This document shows, piece after piece, positions 24,548 to 32,531 of a stretch of 44,627 nucleotides of DNA. This DNA is from Oscillospiraceae bacterium (GTDB taxonomy: Bacteria; Bacillota; Clostridia; Oscillospirales; Ruminococcaceae): positions 1 to 44,627 of the forward strand of contig JAFSDS010000037.1 of the NCBI GenBank assembly GCA_017436125.1. The letters run 5' to 3'. Both the position numbers and the translations under genes were made by a program. Each line of letters begins with the position of its first letter. Positions within the stretch are counted from its first letter, which is position 1. The notes beneath the pieces are model-generated. The model did no database searches. It had not been told where the DNA came from and saw nothing but the letters and a program-made list of their open reading frames with translations.

Positions 24548-25420
24548 ATGGGAGATTTTGTGTTTTCTTGGGATAATATTCTCAACCTTCTCAGAACGTT
24601 CGGTATCTGGGATATCATTGATATTGTGATAATAGCCTATCTCTTGTATAGGGTTCTTTTGTTTGCCGCAAATACCCGCGCAGGCCAGCTCCTTAAGGGT
24701 ATTGCAATACTTTTTGTTGTTTATCTTCTTGCGGCGGCAATTGACCTTAAAAGTACCTCGTATCTTCTTGAACAGGTTTTCAGCTTCGGAATAATCGCAG
24801 TTGTTGTTGTTTTCCAGCCGGAACTTCGCCATGCACTTGAAAGTATGGGCAAATCAAGGATATCGAACCTTACTTTCCTCAACTTCAATACAGAACATGT
24901 TGATGATGAAACCCTTATGAAAAACTGTATCAGCAAGATAGTTGACGGTGTTGCGGATCTTTCAAAACACGATGTCGGTGCCCTTATCGTTTTTGAAAGG
25001 GAAGTAAAGCTCGGCGAGATCATTTCCACCGGAACTGTTATCAACGCGGAACCCAGCAAGGAAATCATCGGAAACATCTTCTTCCATAATGCTCCTCTCC
25101 ATGACGGTGCGACAATTATCCGCGGAGGAAGGGTTTATGCTTCAGGTTGCTTCCTTCCTCTTTCCCAGAACTATGATATCAGCAATATGCTTGGAACAAG
25201 ACACCGCGCCGCTCTCGGCATGAGCGAAAACAGTGATGCGGTCATCGTAGTTGTTTCTGAAGAAACCGGCACCATTTCCATGGCCCTCAACGGTGAACTT
25301 ATCCGTGAACTGGATCCTGTCCATCTTAAGAGAAAACTTGAGGAACTTCTCATTCCCGAAAAAACCGAACCTAACAAAGTTGTAAAAATATTCGGAAAAG
25401 GGGGCGCAGAAGATAAATGA
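24548..25420 (+). CDS. cdaA: Diadenylate cyclase CdaA (DacA)
   Basis: A 290-residue membrane-bound c-di-AMP synthase. Three TM helices span about residues 20-40, 48-66 and 76-92. The DAC domain follows, with the DGA motif at 186-188 (LHDGATIIRGG) and the GTRHRAA motif at 216-222. Both active-site motifs are intact, so the enzyme should condense two ATP to c-di-AMP, which controls potassium and osmolyte transport and wall homeostasis in Firmicutes. GGAGG-like RBS (GAGGAAA) precedes the ATG. Its 3' end overlaps cdaR by 4 nt (ATGA). The usual third gene, glmM, is not next in line. Confidence 0.95.
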   Translation: MGDFVFSWDNILNLLRTFGIWDIIDIVIIAYLLYRVLLFAANTRAGQLLKGIAILFVVYLLAAAIDLKSTSYLLEQVFSFGIIAVVVVFQPELRHALESMGKSRISNLTFLNFNTEHVDDETLMKNCISKIVDGVADLSKHDVGALIVFEREVKLGEIISTGTVINAEPSKEIIGNIFFHNAPLHDGATIIRGGRVYASGCFLPLSQNYDISNMLGTRHRAALGMSENSDAVIVVVSEETGTISMALNGELIRELDPVHLKRKLEELLIPEKTEPNKVVKIFGKGGAEDK

Positions 25421-26667
25421 CCGGCAAGATTTTTAAAGATAAGCGCATCGTTTTTGCGATATCGCTTGTTATTTCGTTCGTTTTCTGGCTTGTTGTATCC
25501 CTTGTTCTTCGCCCCACCGGTGAGATAGTTGTTTCCGGCGTCGGAGTAAACGTAAACGTACAGTCCGGAATCCTCGGCGAGCTTGGACTTTCAGCCATTG
25601 AAGGAGCAGAAAACACCGTTGACGTTGTTATAAGCGGTTCCCGTGCGGTAATAGGCGGTGTTTCTACCGAAGATATTTCCGTAACACCCTCTCTTTCCGG
25701 AGTAAGCGGAGCGGGCATTTATGAGCTTGAACTTAAAGCGGAAAATAAAACATCAAAAGATTTTGAAATAGTGGGGGTATATCCTTCCTCCATGACGGTA
25801 AAATTCGATAAATATGTCGATAAAATTCTTGAACTTGAATATGAAATAACCGGGGAATACAATATCCCGGATGAATATGTTCAGGAAGAAGTTTATACCG
25901 ATCCGGGCGAAATCGTTGTTACCGGTCCGGAGATAGATATTGCGGAAATTTCCGGTGCGGTTGTTTCCGTTGAACTTTCCGGAGATTATACAAAAACAAT
26001 CGAAGCTCTCGGCGAAGTTGTTCTTGTTGATAAAGAGGGAAATCCTGTTGAATATAACAGAAACGAAATCAGCACTAACGTAAACTATGCAAAAGTTATT
26101 ATTCCAATCCACAGAACGGAAAAACTTCCCGTAAGTTTCAGCTATACGAACGTTCCGGAAAACTTTGATGTTTCAAGCCTTAAATACAGCCTTTCCGTTG
26201 ATGAGATCCTTGTTGAGGGCGAAGACAACATTATCGAAAAATACAGTGACATCTTCCTCGGATACGTCGATCTTCGTGATATTTCTTCGGAAAACCCGAC
26301 CGTAAGCTTTGAACTCAGCCTTCCGGAGGGTCTCAGCCTCCAGGATCATATTGATGAAGTTGAAATCACATTTGATCTTGAGGGATATACGGAAATGTCC
26401 TTTAACGCAACCCAGATAAGCATTATAAACGTGCCGCAGGGATACAGAGTAACTTCAAATGCATCCAAAGTTGCGGTAAGCATAGTCGGACCGGAAGAAG
26501 TTATCAACAACCTTTCCGCAAAGGATATAGTTGTTGAGATCGATATGAGCACCAGAGAGATAACCCAGACCGGACAGTACCGTGTCTATGCGGATGTGTT
26601 CCTTCCGGGCGGAGAAAATGCCTGGGCAACGGGACTTTATTCCATTACCGTTACCGCTAAAAAATAA
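25417..26667 (+). CDS. cdaR: CdaA regulator CdaR (YbbR domains)
   Basis: A 416-residue protein: one N-terminal TM helix (about residues 11-31) and an extracellular region of about four YbbR-type beta repeats, each opening like ELEYEITGEYNIPDEY or RTEKLPVSFSYTN and containing a VxVTGPE-like turn (VVTGPEIDI, VSIVGPEEVI). CdaR modulates CdaA activity in other Firmicutes. The start overlaps the cdaA stop, so the two are synthesised together. An imperfect terminator follows. Confidence 0.92.
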   Translation: MTGKIFKDKRIVFAISLVISFVFWLVVSLVLRPTGEIVVSGVGVNVNVQSGILGELGLSAIEGAENTVDVVISGSRAVIGGVSTEDISVTPSLSGVSGAGIYELELKAENKTSKDFEIVGVYPSSMTVKFDKYVDKILELEYEITGEYNIPDEYVQEEVYTDPGEIVVTGPEIDIAEISGAVVSVELSGDYTKTIEALGEVVLVDKEGNPVEYNRNEISTNVNYAKVIIPIHRTEKLPVSFSYTNVPENFDVSSLKYSLSVDEILVEGEDNIIEKYSDIFLGYVDLRDISSENPTVSFELSLPEGLSLQDHIDEVEITFDLEGYTEMSFNATQISIINVPQGYRVTSNASKVAVSIVGPEEVINNLSAKDIVVEIDMSTREITQTGQYRVYADVFLPGGENAWATGLYSITVTAKK

Positions 26668-26677
26668 TAAAAACAGC

Positions 26678-26705
26678 AAAAAGGCTCAGAAAATGGGCCT
26701 TTTTG
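26678..26705 (+). terminator. Probable terminator of cdaA-cdaR
   Basis: AAAAAGGCTCA-GAAAA-TGGGCCTTTTT (one G-U pair), followed closely by the next RBS; read-through is possible. Confidence 0.65.
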
Positions 26706-26732
26706 ATTTTGAAAAGCCAGGAGAAAAGAAAA

Positions 26733-28310
26733 ATGCCGATTATTGTATCAGAAATAAAATTATCTCCGGATGATCCTAAGGAACTTGCATTTGAAAAAGC
26801 TCTTTCGATGCTCAAAATAAAATCTTCGGATGTAAAAGACGTTTCAATATCCAAAATATCCGTCGATGCAAGAAAAAAGAATGACGTAAAGCTTGTCTGC
26901 AGCGTTGCTGTAAGCTGTGAAAATGAAGAAAAAATCGCGGCAAAAACAAAAGGCAAAAATGTCGTGTTCAGAAAGATAGATCCTGCCGATATACCGGTGC
27001 TCAAAAAAGTTCCGGAATGTCGCCCGGTGATAATCGGCTTTGGCCCTGCGGGAATGTTTGCCGGACTTTATCTTGCGAGAGCCGGTGCAAAACCGATTAT
27101 TTTTGAGCGTGGTGCAAAAGTAGAGGAACGCACAGCCGCCGTTGAAAATTATTGGAATGGCGGCGTGCTCAACGAAAGGGCAAATGTTCAGTTTGGAGAA
27201 GGCGGCGCCGGAACTTTCAGCGACGGAAAACTTACAACAAGAATAAATGATCCGAGATGCGATTTTATCATAAAGGAATTTGAAAAACACGGTGCCCCTG
27301 CGGAGATTTTGAGTAAGGCAAAGCCCCATATCGGAACAGATATGCTCCGCAAGGTTGTAAAAAACATCCGCGAAGAGATAATATCCCTTGGCGGCGAGAT
27401 TCGTTTTCTCAGTAAAGTTGATGATATAAGCATAAAAAACGGAAAAATTGTTTCCGTAAGTGCCGAAGGAATTGAAATCCCGGCAAAAAATGTTATTATC
27501 GCCGCAGGTCACTCCGCAAGGGACACTTTTGCAATGCTCAAAGAAAAAGGTGTGCTCATGGAGGCAAAACCTTTTTCCGTCGGTGTTCGAATCGAGCATC
27601 TGCAAAGCGATATCAACAGGGCGCAGTACGGCGATTTTGCCGGACATCCGGCCCTTTGGGCGGCGGAATATCAGCTTTCTCACCATGTTGGGGACCGCTG
27701 TGCATACACTTTCTGTATGTGCCCGGGCGGATACGTTGTTCCATCCGCGGATAGGGAAGATGCGGTTGTTACAAACGGCATGAGCTGTTTTGCAAGGGAT
27801 GGAAAAAACGCAAACTCTGCCCTGGTATGTTCTGTTTCGGCCGAAGATTTCGGCGGCGATCCGTTCAAGGCTATGGCATTCCAGCACGAAATCGAAAGAA
27901 AAGCATTTGAGCTTGGCGGCGGAACAAAAGCTCCTGCTCAAACCGTCGGCGCATTTTTAAACGGCGGGGTTTCCCGCTTCGGAAAAGTCGAACCTTCCTA
28001 TGCAAGGGGAGTTGTTGATGAAAATCTTTCGGAACTTTTCCCGGAGGAAGTAACTTCCGTGCTCAAAACGGGGCTCCTGGCTCTTGACAGAAAGCTCCAT
28101 GGTTTTGCGGACCCTAAAGCCGTGCTTACAGGACCTGAAACAAGAACAAGTTCGCCGGTGCGAATAGTTCGAAACAGCGAAACCCTTGAAGCCGTCGGCA
28201 TAGAAGGACTTTATCCCTGCGCCGAAGGAGCAGGCTATGCGGGCGGAATCATGTCCGCCGCCGCGGACGGAATCCGCTGTGCGGAAAAGGTTCTTGAAAA
28301 ACTGATGTAA
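26733..28310 (+). CDS. FAD-dependent oxidoreductase (COG2509)
   Basis: A 525-residue flavoprotein of the COG2509 group. The N-terminal 90 residues are a separate basic domain typical of the group. The dinucleotide-binding motif follows: VIIGFGPAGMFAGLYLARAG (about 99-118), with FERG at the end of beta 2. Other hallmarks are NVQFGEGGAGTFSDGKL, AAGHSARDTFAML and the C-terminal YPCAEGAGYAGGIMSAAADG, which closes the FAD site. Substrate and electron partner are unknown. The start is ATG 26733 after AGGAGAA; an in-frame TTG at 26703 lies before the RBS and inside the preceding hairpin's tail. Monocistronic. Confidence 0.9.
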   Translation: MPIIVSEIKLSPDDPKELAFEKALSMLKIKSSDVKDVSISKISVDARKKNDVKLVCSVAVSCENEEKIAAKTKGKNVVFRKIDPADIPVLKKVPECRPVIIGFGPAGMFAGLYLARAGAKPIIFERGAKVEERTAAVENYWNGGVLNERANVQFGEGGAGTFSDGKLTTRINDPRCDFIIKEFEKHGAPAEILSKAKPHIGTDMLRKVVKNIREEIISLGGEIRFLSKVDDISIKNGKIVSVSAEGIEIPAKNVIIAAGHSARDTFAMLKEKGVLMEAKPFSVGVRIEHLQSDINRAQYGDFAGHPALWAAEYQLSHHVGDRCAYTFCMCPGGYVVPSADREDAVVTNGMSCFARDGKNANSALVCSVSAEDFGGDPFKAMAFQHEIERKAFELGGGTKAPAQTVGAFLNGGVSRFGKVEPSYARGVVDENLSELFPEEVTSVLKTGLLALDRKLHGFADPKAVLTGPETRTSSPVRIVRNSETLEAVGIEGLYPCAEGAGYAGGIMSAAADGIRCAEKVLEKLM

Positions 28311-28312
28311 TA

Positions 28313-28346
28313 AAAAACCCTTTTGCTTTTAAGCAAAAGGGTTTTT
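28313..28346. terminator. Bidirectional terminator between convergent genes
   Basis: AAAAACCCTTTTGCTT / AAGCAAAAGGGTTTTT; it separates the flavoprotein from the minus-strand operon. Confidence 0.92.
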
Positions 28347-28347
28347 C

Positions 28348-28641
28348 TCATTTTAACATTTTATTATATTTTCTTTCGATATGTATGGAAAGAAAAAACG
28401 CCGGAAGAGCAAGAACGATTATCAGTATAAAAGTCATCATAAGACCGGGGTCATATTGCTTAAGAGCAAAATAAAGGATGAGCCAGGGAACACCGATAAG
28501 GATGTATGAAATACCGGCTTCTTTTGAATAATCCTTTGTCCATTCTTGATTTCGAAACTTTTCAGGAATGTTCATTTTTCCGAAAAGCCCAAGAATGCCA
28601 TAACCTATGTAAAAAATACTCATCATAAACAGAACTGACAT
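28348..28641 (-). CDS. Small membrane protein, unknown function
   Basis: A 97-residue protein with three hydrophobic helices (about residues 1-20, 43-61 and 66-86) and a basic C-terminal end (RKYNKMLK). No family was recognised. It starts 14 nt after the P-loop protein gene on the minus strand, with AAGGAGCG before the ATG, and is the last cistron of the U32 operon. Confidence 0.72.
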   Translation of the reverse strand: MSVLFMMSIFYIGYGILGLFGKMNIPEKFRNQEWTKDYSKEAGISYILIGVPWLILYFALKQYDPGLMMTFILIIVLALPAFFLSIHIERKYNKMLK

Positions 28642-28655
28642 GTTTTGCGCTCCTT

Positions 28656-29207
28656 TCAGAAATTGAATCGTTCTTTTATCATTTTTGCGGTTTCTTCAGC
28701 GGAAAGATTGGAATTGTCGATTTTTATGTAATTTTCAAAAGGAATTTCGCCTTCGAGGCTGACAAAACGGTGTTTTTCGTCATCACGAATAATTCTGCGT
28801 TCGGAATTTTCAATATCGCGCTTTGACGGTTTGTTTTTAAGTCTGTTTTCGGTTTTGTTGCGTTCAAGCCTTATTTCAAGGGGGGCAACAAGTTCGGCAT
28901 AGTAAAATTCAGTATTGTAAGGTTCAAAAATCTTTTTTATTTCTTCAAGATTCTTCCATTCATCGGGAATGTCAAAAGCAAACATAAAAGTAAAAATCAT
29001 TCCGTAATTATCGGAAGAAGCAAAATCCTCAAAAATAATATCGCGGATTTTTTTAATGGTTTGACCCGAAAAATAACCGAAAACATCAAGAACCGGTTCA
29101 ATTGTCATATGGTTGTGAAAAAGCCGAAAATCGGTAATTTTGCAAAGTTCCTGACCAACGGTCATTTTTCCGACTGCTCCATCGCCGAAAAGAAAAAGAA
29201 GTTTCAT
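28656..29207 (-). CDS. P-loop kinase-like protein
   Basis: A 183-residue P-loop NTPase. Walker A is GDGAVGKMT (about residues 8-16), and the fold looks like the shikimate/nucleoside kinase group: short beta 1, P-loop, a FHNHMTIEPVLDVF helix pair, FAFDIPDEW, and a lid-like basic stretch (RLERNKTENRLKNKPSKRDIENSERR). Similar proteins are annotated as AAA family ATPases or predicted kinases without a known substrate; some related proteins phosphorylate small molecules such as antibiotics, but nothing here supports that. It lies 9 nt after the U32 gene on the minus strand. Confidence 0.75.
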   Translation of the reverse strand: MKLLFLFGDGAVGKMTVGQELCKITDFRLFHNHMTIEPVLDVFGYFSGQTIKKIRDIIFEDFASSDNYGMIFTFMFAFDIPDEWKNLEEIKKIFEPYNTEFYYAELVAPLEIRLERNKTENRLKNKPSKRDIENSERRIIRDDEKHRFVSLEGEIPFENYIKIDNSNLSAEETAKMIKERFNF

Positions 29208-29216
29208 AATATCTCC

Positions 29217-31250
29217 TTATAAAAGTTCCCTGAAATAAAGTCCGTTTGTTTTTTCAAAATCCGCGGGTTCACCGTTTTTAAACATATCGAATATTTTTTT
29301 ACAGGTTTCGGCATTTTCAGTCGTGAACCAAAGGGTCATAAAATCAACGCCGGAAAAATCTTTGTCCGCAACGTAAAGGGGAACGCTGTTGAGGAGGGTG
29401 CCGAATTTTTTTTCAAAACAAAGGTATGTGAACTCCTTGCCCATGCGGTCTTTTATTTTTCCGTTTCCGGGGCAGTTTTTGCATCCGCCGGCTTTTTTAA
29501 GAGGACAGGCTCTCATGCGCATAAGGGGAAGATATCCATAGCCGAGAATACCTCTTTTGATGTTTCCGCCAAGGTCGCGTATTTTCGGCGCGGAAAGCTC
29601 GAATGAAATTGTGGCATCAACAAGTCCGAGTTTTTCGTATTCCTCAAGAGCGATGCTGTTGAGAATGTTAAGTCCGTGGCCGCCGTGGATTTCCATACCG
29701 CATTCCTTTGCAAGCTGAAGAGTACAGATATTTTCGCAAAGAACATGGCAAAGGCCTTTTTCTTTAAGTGCCGCAAGGCGTTTTTTTATCTTTTCTTCGT
29801 CAAAGGGAAAAACAAGAGCCGGAAGTTCCGCAAAAAGTTTTTCCCCAAAGATTTCAATGGCTTCCGGATGTTTTTCTATTTCCGCAATGGGGAGAATAAC
29901 GGCTTCTGCATCGTTTTTAAAAGAAACCTGTTCAAACTTTTCCGCGCGGATTCGGATATTTGTTTCTTTGGCAATATGTTTTTTCGCATTCTGGATATCG
30001 ATTCCGTTTATCTTATGTGGAATAACTTTTCCGCGGATATCCATAAGCTGAGAAAGGGCGCTGCGGCGCATTTCGTTAAGTTCACCGGCGGCAATTATGG
30101 GTTCGCCCTCTGCGGTAAAATCAAGTTTTTCAAGGTAGAAAGGCGTTCCGCCGGTTTTGGAAAGATAGCGTTCCGCAAGGGCTTTATCCGTTGGTGTACG
30201 GAGCGCTTTTTCACAGATACCGCCGGTGACGGAAACTTTATTTTCTCCGTCAAAAACGGTAAGAAGGGAAGGGGATTTTTCAGAAATGAAAAGTTCCACT
30301 GAAAGAGGAACTTTTTTCGGTTCATCTTTATAAAGAAGAGCAAGATTTTTAAGAACTTTATCCGCGGCGGTAACATCATCGTGACTGCGGAATCCGAACA
30401 TATCGGAAGTTCGCTTTCCGGTAAAATATCCGTCGGTAAAACCCTGGCGGGAAAAAACGGCACGGAGAGATTCGATATCCGGCGTTTCACCTGCAAGAGA
30501 GGCTCTGCAGGCGCTTACAGCGGCGGCAACGTATTCCGGACGTTTCATTCTTCCTTCAATTTTAAAAGAACATACTCCGGCTTCTGCAAGGCGACGGAGA
30601 TATTCGATATGAGACATATCTTTGAGGGAGAGTGCGTGGTCCTTTTCGCCAAAACGAAAATCAAGGCGGCAGGGCTGTGCACAAAGGCCGCGGTTTCCGC
30701 TTCTTCCGCCAAGAACTGAAGAAAGATAGCAGCATCCGGACATACTCATGCAAAGCGCACCGTGTATAAAAGCTTCAAGTTCGATATCGGTGTTTTCCGC
30801 TATATATTTAATCTCCTCAAAAGAAAGTTCTCTTGAAAGAACGGCGCGGGAAAATCCAAGTTCCTTTGCGGCCAGCGCGCCGGAAAGATCGTGTATCGTC
30901 ATCTGGGTGGAGGCATGCATTTCCAGAGAAGGACAGATTCTTTTAACCAGCGCCGCAACCGCAAGGTCCTGGACGATAACAGCGTCAACGCCGGCTTTTG
31001 CGATATTTTTTATTTCTTCAATAAGGGCGGGGATCTCGGAATCCATCACAAGGGTATTGAGGGTAACATGGACCTTAACGCCCCTTGCGTGACAATATGA
31101 AACGGTTTCGGAAAGTTCAAAATCTTCAAAGTTTGAGGCGTTGCGCCTTGCGTTAAAGTTTTTTGCGCCAAGATAAACCGCATCCGCGCCGGAACGCACC
31201 GCCGCAATAAGCTGTTCTTTTCCGCCAACCGGAGCTAAGATTTCTGTCAT
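29217..31250 (-). CDS. U32 family protein, RlhA-like with DUF3656 region
   Basis: A 677-residue U32 family protein. The N-terminal half is the TIM-barrel-like U32 domain (EILAPVGGKEQLIAAVRSGADAVYLG, FNARRNASNF). The four conserved Cys fall in HGALCMSMSGCCYLSS and NRGLCAQPCR; they bind an Fe-S cluster in RlhA. The C-terminal half matches the DUF3656-type extension. E. coli RlhA hydroxylates C2501 of 23S rRNA using prephenate-linked chemistry, and other U32 members act on tRNA or ubiquinone, so an RNA-hydroxylase role is likely but the site is not proven; protease annotations of U32 are doubtful. The start is ATG 31250 with GGGAGG 10 nt upstream; an in-frame start at 31277 precedes the RBS. Confidence 0.88.
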   Translation of the reverse strand: MTEILAPVGGKEQLIAAVRSGADAVYLGAKNFNARRNASNFEDFELSETVSYCHARGVKVHVTLNTLVMDSEIPALIEEIKNIAKAGVDAVIVQDLAVAALVKRICPSLEMHASTQMTIHDLSGALAAKELGFSRAVLSRELSFEEIKYIAENTDIELEAFIHGALCMSMSGCCYLSSVLGGRSGNRGLCAQPCRLDFRFGEKDHALSLKDMSHIEYLRRLAEAGVCSFKIEGRMKRPEYVAAAVSACRASLAGETPDIESLRAVFSRQGFTDGYFTGKRTSDMFGFRSHDDVTAADKVLKNLALLYKDEPKKVPLSVELFISEKSPSLLTVFDGENKVSVTGGICEKALRTPTDKALAERYLSKTGGTPFYLEKLDFTAEGEPIIAAGELNEMRRSALSQLMDIRGKVIPHKINGIDIQNAKKHIAKETNIRIRAEKFEQVSFKNDAEAVILPIAEIEKHPEAIEIFGEKLFAELPALVFPFDEEKIKKRLAALKEKGLCHVLCENICTLQLAKECGMEIHGGHGLNILNSIALEEYEKLGLVDATISFELSAPKIRDLGGNIKRGILGYGYLPLMRMRACPLKKAGGCKNCPGNGKIKDRMGKEFTYLCFEKKFGTLLNSVPLYVADKDFSGVDFMTLWFTTENAETCKKIFDMFKNGEPADFEKTNGLYFRELL

Positions 31251-31290
31251 TTGCCTTTCGCCTCCCTTATCCAACAATATTTAATAATTT

Positions 31291-31320
31291 ATCATATCAT
31301 AAAATAGGGATATAAAGCAA
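31291..31320 (-). promoter_or_regulatory. Sigma-A promoter of the U32 operon
   Basis: Minus strand TTGCTT, 18-nt spacer, TATGAT, about 40 nt before the start codon. Confidence 0.7.
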
Positions 31321-31358
31321 ATATCTTTGAAAAAAATAAAAAAAATTTAAAAAAGGTA

Positions 31359-31387
31359 TTGATTTTTGTTTTTGTTTTTAGTATAAT
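31359..31387 (+). promoter_or_regulatory. Sigma-A promoter of tRNA-Ser
   Basis: TTGATT, 17-nt spacer, TATAAT, about 40 nt before the mature tRNA 5' end. Confidence 0.83.
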
Positions 31388-31428
31388 AATCAAGCGCTGT
31401 GATAAACAGCAAGGTTAATTGACCAGAT

Positions 31429-31520
31429 GGAGATGTCGCCTAGATGGTCGAGGGCGCACGACTGGAAATCGTGTAGGGGTCAGAAGCCTCTCAAGAGTTC
31501 GAATCTCTTCATCTCCGCCA
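31429..31520 (+). tRNA. tRNA-Ser (anticodon GGA)
   Basis: A 92-nt class II tRNA: acceptor GGAGATG pairs CATCTCC, anticodon stem ACGA/TCGT with loop CTGGAAA (anticodon GGA), a long variable arm (GGGGTCAGAAGCCTC) and T-arm GAGTTCGAATCTC. CCA is encoded. The anticodon arm contains GGAAATCGTGTAGGGG, part of which recurs in the repeats downstream. Confidence 0.96.
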
Positions 31521-31521
31521 C

Positions 31522-31564
31522 AAAAAGAACCCTTTAATCATGCGATTAGAGGGTTCTTTTTTTA
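31522..31564 (+). terminator. Rho-independent terminator of tRNA-Ser
   Basis: AAAGAACCCTTTAATC-ATGC-GATTAGAGGGTTCTTT plus a T run (one mismatch). Confidence 0.88.
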
Positions 31565-31576
31565 TTATATACGAAA

Positions 31577-31636
31577 AATCGTGTATTGCCGAAAAAACGC
31601 GGAATCGTGTAACCCTGATTTTTGAAAAATCGTGTA
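31577..31636 (+). repeat. Three direct repeats AATCGTGTA, shared with tRNA-Ser
   Basis: AATCGTGTA occurs at 31577-31585, 31603-31611 and 31628-31636 (spacing 26 and 25 bp) and once in the anticodon arm of tRNA-Ser (31467-31475). The last copy (AAAATCGTGTAAGGGG) resembles the tRNA copy over 14-15 bases. They lie directly before an integrase remnant, so they may be recombinase arm-binding or attachment-related sites. Confidence 0.7.
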
Positions 31637-31648
31637 AGGGGATACAAA

Positions 31649-32085
31649 ATGGAAGAGCGTTTTACAAGAAAAACCGCAAGAAAAGATATTGTTTTCGGTG
31701 AAGCGGCAGATAGGTTTATTGCTAATCAAAAGGGAAAAGAAAATGCTCCGGCAACCATTTTCCGAGCGCATATCTTAATTCTGAAGAAAAGCTGAACAGG
31801 GTTACTTTGAGCCAGAGTCTTGCGGATTACAATAAAAACCGAGGTGTTTTGAAAACTTCAACCCACCTTTTCAGGCATACCTTTGCAAAACACTGGATTA
31901 TGGCAAGAAAGGATCTTCATAGCCTTCAGAAAATGCTTGGGCATTCCACGCTCGAAATGGTTACACATTACGCAAATCTATATGATACGGATCTGAAACC
32001 GAAAGTTGAAGAACACAGCATTTTGCGTGAACAGAAAAATAAATCAAGAAATGCCGGAAGACTTATTCAGCGGCGCGGTAAATGA
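31649..32085 (+). pseudogene. Tyrosine recombinase remnant with internal deletion and frameshift
   Basis: Two pieces of one integrase. The N-terminal piece starts at ATG 31649 (AAGGGG RBS) and reads MEERFTRKTARKDIVFGEA...FIANQKGKENAPAT, the start of a core-binding domain, then runs into a stop at 31793. In another frame, from about 31760, the sequence resumes as YLNSEEKLNRVTLSQSLADYNK and the catalytic C-terminus TSTHLFRHTFAKHW...LQKMLGHSTLEMVTHYANLY, with the H-x-x-R, H and Tyr residues. About 150-200 residues between them, including the first catalytic Arg, are missing. It cannot be functional. Position next to tRNA-Ser suggests a decayed integrative element. Confidence 0.85.
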
Positions 32086-32103
32086 AATATTGATTTGATG
32101 ACC

Positions 32104-32143
32104 TCACGACACCTAATAAATTGGGTGTCGTGAAATTTTTTTT
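32104..32143 (+). terminator. Terminator after the integrase remnant
   Basis: TCACGACACC-N10-GGTGTCGTGA (perfect 10-bp stem), then AA and a T8 run. The next recombinase fragment begins immediately after the T run. Confidence 0.82.
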
Positions 32144-32159
32144 GCCAGTAAACCGCCGA

Positions 32160-32531
32160 GATTACCTCTTTACCTCCAACTCCAACCGTAAGGGACGCGA
32201 CGGAGCTCCGCTCACAGTAAGGTCTATTGAAAGATTATTAAAATCTATCGTCAACGATGAACTCCACATCCCCGTTCACGCTTCAACCCATAAGCTCCGC
32301 AAAACCTTCGCCTACCATTTCTTAATGGCAGCACCCGACCGCAACAGAGCTTTGGAACTGCTTTCGATACAGTTAAACCACAGCAGCATCGTTTACACGC
32401 TGCGTTACATAGGGATCACCGGTGACGAGATACTGGAGACCTGTTTCAGGATCAATCTGGGCTTTTTCGTCGAGGAGGAGAGAGGGCAAATCAGCAATAT
32501 CATACCTTTTCGCAAGAATCATGTCCTGTAA
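32160..32531 (+). pseudogene. C-terminal fragment of a second tyrosine recombinase
   Basis: About 124 residues of a recombinase catalytic domain of a different subfamily. It contains DYLFTSNSNRKGRDGAPLT, THKLRKTFAYHF (H-x-x-R box) and QLNHSSIVYTLRYIGIT, with the active-site Tyr in the final box. The N-terminal core-binding domain and the first catalytic Arg are absent; homology starts right after the terminator T run at 32143. No RBS or credible start is present. After LETCFRINLG, where such proteins normally end, the frame continues for about 20 residues into sequence that is antisense to the minus-strand ORF below. Confidence 0.8.

Noticed and set aside
31577..31636. CRISPR array
   Set aside because: Only three 9-bp repeats at 25-26 bp spacing, with no cas genes. 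The repeats match the adjacent tRNA-Ser and sit before an integrase remnant.
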